DNA of 10,575 nt from an uncultured Bacillota bacterium (GTDB lineage: Bacteria > Bacillota > Clostridia > Peptostreptococcales > Anaerovoracaceae), in NCBI GenBank assembly GCA_946545145.1, contig CAMNNG010000039.1, positions 1 through 10,575 of the forward strand. The letters are read 5' to 3'. The notes beneath the pieces were generated by a model. It did no database searches. It was given only the letters and a program-made list of their open reading frames with translations, and was not told where the DNA came from. Positions 6,756 through 10,575 of this stretch are shown one piece after another (position 1 is the stretch's first letter; each line of letters starts with the position of its first letter). The position numbers and the translations under genes were made by a program.

Positions 6756-7730
6756 TCACATTATTTCATCATAGTAATACAGAAGAACGTTGAACTCGTT
6801 TTTCTCCCAGAGTTCTTCAACATCTTCTTTTGTCATCCATCTCACGTCTGCGACTTCTTCTTCCTGAAGCGTGAGGTCTTCGATGTCGACATCCTTTTCG
6901 AACAGCCAGACGTCGTAGAACTCATGCATATCGTCGTGCCTTGTCTGTCTGACCAGTTTTCCAGTCTCCGGGTCCAGATCGATGCCGAGCTCTTCTTTGA
7001 CCTCTCTTACTGCAGCATCCAGCGTGGACTCTCCCGTGTCGACAGCACCGCCGGTGCACTCCCATGTGGACGGCGATACTATCTTCTGCGCGCTCCTCTT
7101 CGAGATGAGGAACTTTCCTTCGGAGTTCTTGATCCATACGCTGACTATCTTGTGATAGTGGCCGTCCGGTATCGGCTGGCCGCGGTGCATCTTTATATCT
7201 TCCTTGTTCTCATCCGCGTCGTACAGTTCCCATTCTTCGCCTGTATCGTAAGGGCCGATAACGTCCCTTGCAAAGGCTGCTGTCTCTTCGACCAGCTGGT
7301 TCTGGTCCGCCTCTTTGGGCTCTTTGACGTTGAAGACGACGTCGGCTTTTCTTCCGAGCATCTTCTCCATCTGAGCGATGCACTTTTCTCCGTTGCCGCT
7401 CTTGCTCGATACGATCAGAGCCACCCTCTTTTCCGACAGATCCGTCGTCGTCATGAAGGTGTTGACAGGCGGAGCGGGATTCGACGCCCATACCGGCGTT
7501 CCGATGATGATGACATCGTAGTCGTCCGGATCGAGCGGATATTCCCTGAGCTCGGGCGTCTCATGAGCCATGGCGGCTCTGCCCGAAATGTATTTGCTGA
7601 TCCTGCCTGTCGGATAAGGTTTGACCGGCACCAGCTCCATCACATCAGAGCCGAGCAGGTTCGCTGTGTATTTCGTGAGAAGCTCTACATTTCCTTCCAG
7701 TGAGTAATAAACGATAAGACTTTTAAGCAT
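6756..7730 (-). CDS. Flavodoxin-Nudix hydrolase fusion protein
   Basis: This 324-residue protein joins two domains seldom seen together. Residues 1-160 are flavodoxin-like: strand SLIVYY followed by SLEGNVE (10-16), the FMN phosphate loop, then IIIGTPVWASNPAPPVNTFM (74-93), the second flavin loop, and VALIVSSKSGNGEK (103-116). Residues 165-324 are a Nudix hydrolase of the YfcD/isopentenyl-diphosphate-isomerase-like type: EEWELYDADENK, GHYHKIVSVWI, FLISKRS, and a perfect Nudix box with Gly228, Glu234, Arg242-Glu243, Glu246-Glu247 and Gly249. The box residues that bind metal are intact, so diphosphate hydrolysis is expected; the substrate is unknown. Its ATG shares one base with the stop of the P1 peptidase gene (TAATG), so translation is coupled. 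The frame is open throughout, which argues against an assembly artefact. Confidence 0.88.
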   Translation of the reverse strand: MLKSLIVYYSLEGNVELLTKYTANLLGSDVMELVPVKPYPTGRISKYISGRAAMAHETPELREYPLDPDDYDVIIIGTPVWASNPAPPVNTFMTTTDLSEKRVALIVSSKSGNGEKCIAQMEKMLGRKADVVFNVKEPKEADQNQLVEETAAFARDVIGPYDTGEEWELYDADENKEDIKMHRGQPIPDGHYHKIVSVWIKNSEGKFLISKRSAQKIVSPSTWECTGGAVDTGESTLDAAVREVKEELGIDLDPETGKLVRQTRHDDMHEFYDVWLFEKDVDIEDLTLQEEEVADVRWMTKEDVEELWEKNEFNVLLYYYDEIM

Positions 7731-8689
7731 TACTTTTCCTTCTTTATACTGCGGGCAGCCGGGATGCCGTAAGCGTCCTCTGCGTTTTCAACTGCATCCA
7801 GGATGGCCCTTTCCGTCACATATGCCGCCAGCGTTCCCAGAGCGTCTGAGTTCGCCTTTACCTTTCCTGTCGCTACTGCGAAAGCAAGATCGCCGTCCAT
7901 CGATGTATGGACCGGATCTATCGCTCTTGCAAGACCATTGTGCGCCATCTGCGCGACCTTGTTTGCGGCATCCTTAGTTATTTCAGCATTCGTCACTACG
8001 CATACGAGAGTCGTGTTCTCCCTGTTCGGAGTGTTTTCATGCTCTATGACATCGAAGAGGAGGTCTCTGGCGTTTTCAAAACCGCCGTCCTCTGTGCGAA
8101 GACCCGCTATGATCTCTCCGTCCTTCCATATATCGCCCAGAGCATTGACTACTGCTACCGCTCCGCACTTGACTTCGCCTGACTGTACGGCAAACGATCC
8201 TATTCCGGACTTCATCATGTGCTCCGGTCCCCTGAGCTTTCCAACCGTCGCTCCGGTACCTGCGCCTTCGTTTCCGGACCTGAACTCTTCTCCTGCCGCT
8301 GCGCAGGCTTCGTAGCCCATCTTCTTGTCAGGCCTTACGCCCTTCTTTCCTACAGTCAGATCGAAGATCGAAGCTCCGCATACGAGAGGCACCGTGAGTC
8401 CGGCTATCTGATATCCTATGCCGTGCTCTTCGAGATACTGCATCGCGCCGTCACTGGCAGCAAGTCCGAATGCGCTGCCGCCTGATAGCATCACGCAGTG
8501 TATGGCCTGGCAGTTCTTCACCGGATCCAGGAGCTCCGTCTCGCGGCTCGCCGGTCCGCCTCCTCTGACGTCGACTCCGGCGACTGCTCCTTCTTCAAAA
8601 ATTATAGCGGTGCATCCGGTCGCGCCTTCTTCATCCTTCGCCTGGCCGATCTTCACACCGTCTATGTCTGTGATCTTGATTTCTTTCAT
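7730..8689 (-). CDS. P1-family peptidase (DmpA/NylC-like, S58)
   Basis: This 319-residue protein is a member of the P1 (S58) family of N-terminal-nucleophile hydrolases, which includes DmpA aminopeptidase and the nylon-oligomer hydrolase NylC. The conserved start ITDIDGVKIG, the VDVRGGGPASRETELL block (39-54), the MLSGGSAFGLAASDG block (67-81) and VNALGD (181-186) are present. The precursor is expected to cut itself between Asn225 and Thr226 in RENTTLVCVV, making Thr226 the nucleophile; the following AHNGLARAIDPVHTSMDGD block is also typical. It probably hydrolyses amide bonds of small peptides or cyclic amides in the cytoplasm. Only a distant GAAGG precedes the ATG, so translation may be modest. 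It is the first gene of a three-gene minus-strand unit. Confidence 0.9.
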   Translation of the reverse strand: MKEIKITDIDGVKIGQAKDEEGATGCTAIIFEEGAVAGVDVRGGGPASRETELLDPVKNCQAIHCVMLSGGSAFGLAASDGAMQYLEEHGIGYQIAGLTVPLVCGASIFDLTVGKKGVRPDKKMGYEACAAAGEEFRSGNEGAGTGATVGKLRGPEHMMKSGIGSFAVQSGEVKCGAVAVVNALGDIWKDGEIIAGLRTEDGGFENARDLLFDVIEHENTPNRENTTLVCVVTNAEITKDAANKVAQMAHNGLARAIDPVHTSMDGDLAFAVATGKVKANSDALGTLAAYVTERAILDAVENAEDAYGIPAARSIKKEK

Positions 8690-8719
8690 ATTATAGTTTC
8701 GCCTTCAGCTTCCTTTCAA
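8690..8719 (-). promoter_or_regulatory. Promoter-like sequence abutting the P1 gene start
   Basis: On the minus strand TTGAAA (8719-8714) and TATAAT (8695-8690) are 18 bases apart, a near-consensus pair. However, the TATAAT touches the ATG of the P1 gene, so a transcript from it would start inside the coding region. It is either not used for this gene or the match is fortuitous; the gene may instead be read by read-through from the 6S RNA or LysR promoters. Confidence 0.3.
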
Positions 8720-8726
8720 TAAATCT

Positions 8727-8909
8727 AAAAAATCCCAAATTGCCGTCAGGAATCAAATTAACGCCCTAAGTTCCTTAGGGGGGTGCCCTATCCGCGGTCG
8801 TCTGCCTTCCACTCTGAGGAGGCATGGCATGTTACCGAAGCATCGGGCTCCCAATGTCGATATGTAGGTTTAATTATACTTCCCAACAAACAACCCAGGA
8901 TTTATTTCT
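8727..8909 (-). ncRNA. ssrS: 6S RNA
   Basis: The 244-base gap between LysR and the P1 gene holds a 6S-like RNA of about 183 nucleotides. Its ends close into a 15-pair stem (8889-8903 with 8730-8744, several G-U pairs), directly followed by a U run at 8732-8727 that makes the stem a terminator. Inside lie a large open region, a small side hairpin on its 3' side (8764-8770 with 8774-8780), then a long rod: 8845-8852 with 8781-8788 (one A-A mismatch), then an apical hairpin at 8804-8823. This closing stem, central bubble and terminal arm are the hallmarks of 6S RNA, which mimics an open promoter and binds the housekeeping RNA polymerase holoenzyme. The identification rests on hand folding and overall architecture. 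The exact 5' end is estimated from the promoter. Confidence 0.82.
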
Positions 8910-8915
8910 GCACTT

Positions 8916-8944
8916 ATTATACTATTTTTGGTCCTATTTTTCAA
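8916..8944 (-). promoter_or_regulatory. Promoter of the 6S RNA
   Basis: On the minus strand TTGAAA (8944-8939) and TATAAT (8921-8916) are exactly 17 bases apart, the strongest promoter match in the window. The -35 lies within the last codons of the LysR gene. The predicted start near 8909 fits the 5' end of the folded RNA. Confidence 0.8.
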
Positions 8945-9815
8945 ATCCGGCTGCAAAGTTCCTTATCTCCTCTATCATCCGCTTTGCGGCGGGCGACAGA
9001 AACTGCTCCTTCGCCGTGAGAAGACCGATGGTCCGGTACTCCGGAGGATCTATCTCATAGAGATCGACGTCGACCTGTTCATCCTTGAAAAGAAGCATGG
9101 GCATTATCGATATTCCGAAGCCGCTCGCAACCATCGCCGTAAGAGATGAGTCGTCCGCTACCCTTATGCCGTAGTCCGTCCTGATGCCGTTCTTGGCAAG
9201 GAAGGCCTCTGTGTCGGAGGCAAGACCCTCGGCCTGCATGAGTATGGTCTGCTCGCTTATTTCCTCGACGGTGACCCGCCCCGGATTCTTCGGAACGAAG
9301 TCCTTCGGCGTCACGCAGACCAGCGGATCGTCGTACAGCGCGATGATCTCGGAGTTGAGCTCCTGCGTCGTGGTCACGAAGCCCATATCGAACATGCCGC
9401 TGGACACTCCGCTTACTACATCGGAATACTTTCCTTCATACACCTGCACATCGATGCCCGGATACTTTTCCCTGTACGATCTGATGATCTGCGGTATCCA
9501 CTTCATCGTGACCGAGTTGAAGGCGCCTATCCTGACGCTGCCCTTGCTGACCCCGAGTATCTCCTGCTTTTCCTGCATGATCCTGTCCTGCAGTTTGATG
9601 AGGTCGTAGATCCTCGGAAGAAGGACGCGCCCGTTGTGCGTCAGCTCAAGCTTGCCCCTGCTCCGTATGAACAGAGCGAAGCCTATATCCTTCTCCAGTT
9701 TTGAGATCGTATGGCTCACCGCCGACGGCGTGATGTCAAGGCTCTGCGCCGCTGAGGTGAAGCTGCCGTTTTCCACCACGGCCGTGAATACTCTGTAAGC
9801 ATATATTTCCGCCAT
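8934..9815 (-). CDS. LysR-type transcriptional regulator
   Basis: This 293-residue regulator has an N-terminal winged helix (about 1-60): YRVFTAVVENGSFTSAAQSLDITPSAVSHTISKLEKDIGFALFIR, the full LysR signature. The linker helix LLPRIYDLIKLQDRIMQEKQEIL leads to a periplasmic-binding-protein-like effector domain (about 88-290) beginning GSVRIGAFNSVTMKWIPQII. The effector is unknown. The start at 9815 is preferred to an ATG 66 bases upstream because it follows GAGGT and because a TATAAT lies between the two. It is transcribed divergently from fhs with 303 bases between them, and LysR proteins often control the divergent gene, so fhs is a candidate target. The 6S RNA and the P1 operon lie downstream on the same strand and are other possible targets. 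Confidence 0.93.
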   Translation of the reverse strand: MAEIYAYRVFTAVVENGSFTSAAQSLDITPSAVSHTISKLEKDIGFALFIRSRGKLELTHNGRVLLPRIYDLIKLQDRIMQEKQEILGVSKGSVRIGAFNSVTMKWIPQIIRSYREKYPGIDVQVYEGKYSDVVSGVSSGMFDMGFVTTTQELNSEIIALYDDPLVCVTPKDFVPKNPGRVTVEEISEQTILMQAEGLASDTEAFLAKNGIRTDYGIRVADDSSLTAMVASGFGISIMPMLLFKDEQVDVDLYEIDPPEYRTIGLLTAKEQFLSPAAKRMIEEIRNFAAGFEK

Positions 9816-9940
9816 TATTTTTACCTCGCGTCCATTATACACCCTTGCCCCCGTCAATTGAATCAGTGTTGCGCGGCACATTAATCTTTTTTAGGTTAAC
9901 TTGAATAAAATTGTATGAAATATTACTCAACTATCCTTGA

Positions 9941-9963
9941 AGTAAAAAGAGTTTTACTAAACT
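9941..9963. promoter_or_regulatory. Overlapping dyads, possible LysR binding site
   Basis: AGTAAAA (9941-9947) and TTTTACT (9952-9958) are perfect reverse complements four bases apart. A second dyad, AGTTT (9950-9954) and AAACT (9959-9963), overlaps it. The site lies upstream of both the LysR gene and the candidate fhs promoter, a normal place for a LysR-type regulator. It is followed by no T run, so it is not a terminator. The AT-rich setting raises the chance of coincidence. Confidence 0.4.
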
Positions 9964-10009
9964 TAGCAAACATGATACATTTGATAAGGAACAAGTTAAA
10001 GTTGTTAAT

Positions 10010-10037
10010 TTGATGGATAAGAAAAACGGTTTATCAT
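10010..10037 (+). promoter_or_regulatory. Candidate promoter of fhs
   Basis: TTGATG (10010-10015) and TATCAT (10032-10037) are 16 bases apart, with an expected start near 10044 and a leader of about 75 bases. An alternative is TTGATA (9981-9986) with TTAATT 18 bases later (10005-10010). Neither is a strong match. Confidence 0.35.
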
Positions 10038-10064
10038 TTTATCCACACCAGGAAAAGTCAGGAC

Positions 10065-10078
10065 CGGGCAGCCGCCCG
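10065..10078 (+). other. GC-rich hairpin in the fhs leader
   Basis: CGGGC (10065-10069) and GCCCG (10074-10078) form a 5-base-pair stem with the 4-base loop AGCC, about 25 bases before the AAGGAGG site. No T run follows. The 3' conserved core of the ZTP riboswitch, which can precede fhs, is not seen. Confidence 0.35.
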
Positions 10079-10118
10079 TAACTTATGTCTCATGAAAAAT
10101 TGCAAGGAGGAACTTATC

Positions 10119-10575
10119 ATGGAAATCAAAAGCGACATCCAGATCGCGCAGGAAGCAACACCTGAAAAAATCAGTGTAATTGCAGAAAGAGCAGGAATCG
10201 ACGAAAAGTACGTTGAGTACTACGGCAATTACAAAGCAAAAGTAGACTACAACATTCTCGAAGAGAAGAAGGATACACCGGACGGAAAACTGATCCTCGT
10301 CACGGCCATCACACCGACACCTGCCGGCGAAGGCAAAACAACGACGACTGTCGGCCTGGCAGACGGAATGAAGAAGATCGACAAGAAGACATTCGTTGCT
10401 CTTCGTGAGCCTTCCCTCGGACCTGTATTCGGAGTCAAAGGCGGAGCAGCCGGCGGCGGATACGCTCAGGTAGTACCGATGGAAGACATCAACCTCCACT
10501 TCACAGGCGACTTCCATGCTATCGGCGCAGCAAACAACCTTCTTGCAGCTATGCTCGACAACCACATCCAGCAGG
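10119..10575 (+). CDS. fhs: Formate-tetrahydrofolate ligase (5' part)
   Basis: The first 152 residues of formate-tetrahydrofolate ligase are present; the gene runs off the window (the family is about 555 residues). The enzyme uses ATP to join formate and tetrahydrofolate into 10-formyltetrahydrofolate, feeding purine synthesis and, in acetogens and amino-acid or purine fermenters, the one-carbon branch of energy metabolism. Diagnostic blocks are MEIKSDIQIAQEA at the start, the P-loop TPTPAGEGKTTTTVGL (65-80), REPSLGPVFGVKGGAAGGGYAQVVPMEDINLHFTGD (96-131) and HAIGAANNLLAAMLDN (133-148). The ATG follows AAGGAGG (10104-10110) at eight bases, the strongest ribosome binding site in the window, which suggests high expression. 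It is divergent from the LysR gene. Confidence 0.97.
   Translation, partial: MEIKSDIQIAQEATPEKISVIAERAGIDEKYVEYYGNYKAKVDYNILEEKKDTPDGKLILVTAITPTPAGEGKTTTTVGLADGMKKIDKKTFVALREPSLGPVFGVKGGAAGGGYAQVVPMEDINLHFTGDFHAIGAANNLLAAMLDNHIQQ

Larger units (their letters stand above)
9816..10118. promoter_or_regulatory. Divergent regulatory region between LysR and fhs
   Basis: This 303-base stretch has no credible gene. On the LysR side a minus-strand TATAAT (9839-9834) sits about 19 bases from the start codon with only a poor -35 (TTCAAT at a 17-base spacing). TCAATTGA (9854-9861) is a perfect palindrome just upstream of it. The middle (9880-10020) is very AT-rich and contains the dyad at 9941-9958. On the fhs side there are a candidate promoter, a GC hairpin and a strong ribosome binding site. 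No known riboswitch was recognised. Confidence 0.6.

Noticed and set aside
6720..7703. A 327-codon open frame on the plus strand opposite the flavodoxin-Nudix gene
   Set aside because: It has no recognisable domain, an odd Arg/Leu/Phe/Val composition, and lies wholly antisense to a gene with two clear domains; it is a by-product of biased third codon positions.
8690..8933. Cobalamin or other riboswitch, SRP RNA or tRNA in the LysR-P1 gap
   Set aside because: No B12-box, no SRP GGAAGGAAGCAGCC-type loop and no T-arm were found, while the end-to-end closing stem and bubble fit 6S RNA.
9816..9881. Upstream ATG that would extend the LysR protein by 22 residues
   Set aside because: The extension precedes the conserved winged helix, and a TATAAT and a GAGGT site lie between it and the start at 9815.
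10038..10118. ZTP (pfl) riboswitch upstream of fhs
   Set aside because: The GCCGCCCG sequence looked suggestive, but the conserved 3' core CCGCCUGGGC and its pairing partner are absent.

Overview
The window looks like an ordinary chromosomal stretch of an anaerobic Gram-positive bacterium of the class Clostridia. The reasons are strong AGGAGG-type ribosome binding sites, sigma-A-type promoters, family-typical proteins (UPF0210 with its ACT partner, DUF1836, DUF554, a D,D-carboxypeptidase with a C-terminal anchor, formate-tetrahydrofolate ligase) and a Gram-positive-style 6S RNA. Base composition is close to half G+C, with C/G-rich third codon positions, which also creates long meaningless open frames opposite the real genes. 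A relative of the Eubacteriales Family XIII group is possible, but that is a guess.

Layout. 1-1800, plus strand: a promoter with a dyad over it drives an ACT-domain protein and a UPF0210 (DUF711) protein, ending at a terminator that can serve both strands. 1833-3846, minus strand: a DUF554 membrane protein, a shikimate-kinase-like P-loop kinase and a two-lobed nitroreductase, probably one operon read from a promoter near 3880-3906. 3847-4021 is a divergent promoter region. 4022-5819, plus strand: a DUF1836 putative DNA-binding protein overlaps a secreted, membrane-anchored D-alanyl-D-alanine carboxypeptidase. 5844-8689, minus strand: a P1-family (DmpA/NylC-like) self-processing peptidase, a flavodoxin-Nudix fusion protein and a metallo-beta-lactamase-fold hydrolase, closely packed. 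8727-8909, minus strand: a 6S RNA gene with its own promoter, between that operon and a LysR-type regulator (8934-9815, minus). The last part is a 303-base divergent regulatory region followed by the start of fhs (formate-tetrahydrofolate ligase), cut by the window edge.

No mobile element, CRISPR array, tRNA or rRNA was seen. The parts most worth a second look are the 6S RNA, the flavodoxin-Nudix fusion inside a three-gene unit of unassigned purpose, a shikimate-kinase homologue lacking a substrate-binding arginine, the conserved but functionally unassigned ACT/UPF0210 pair, and dyad-symmetric sites over two promoter regions. No clear new defence or mobile system was found.
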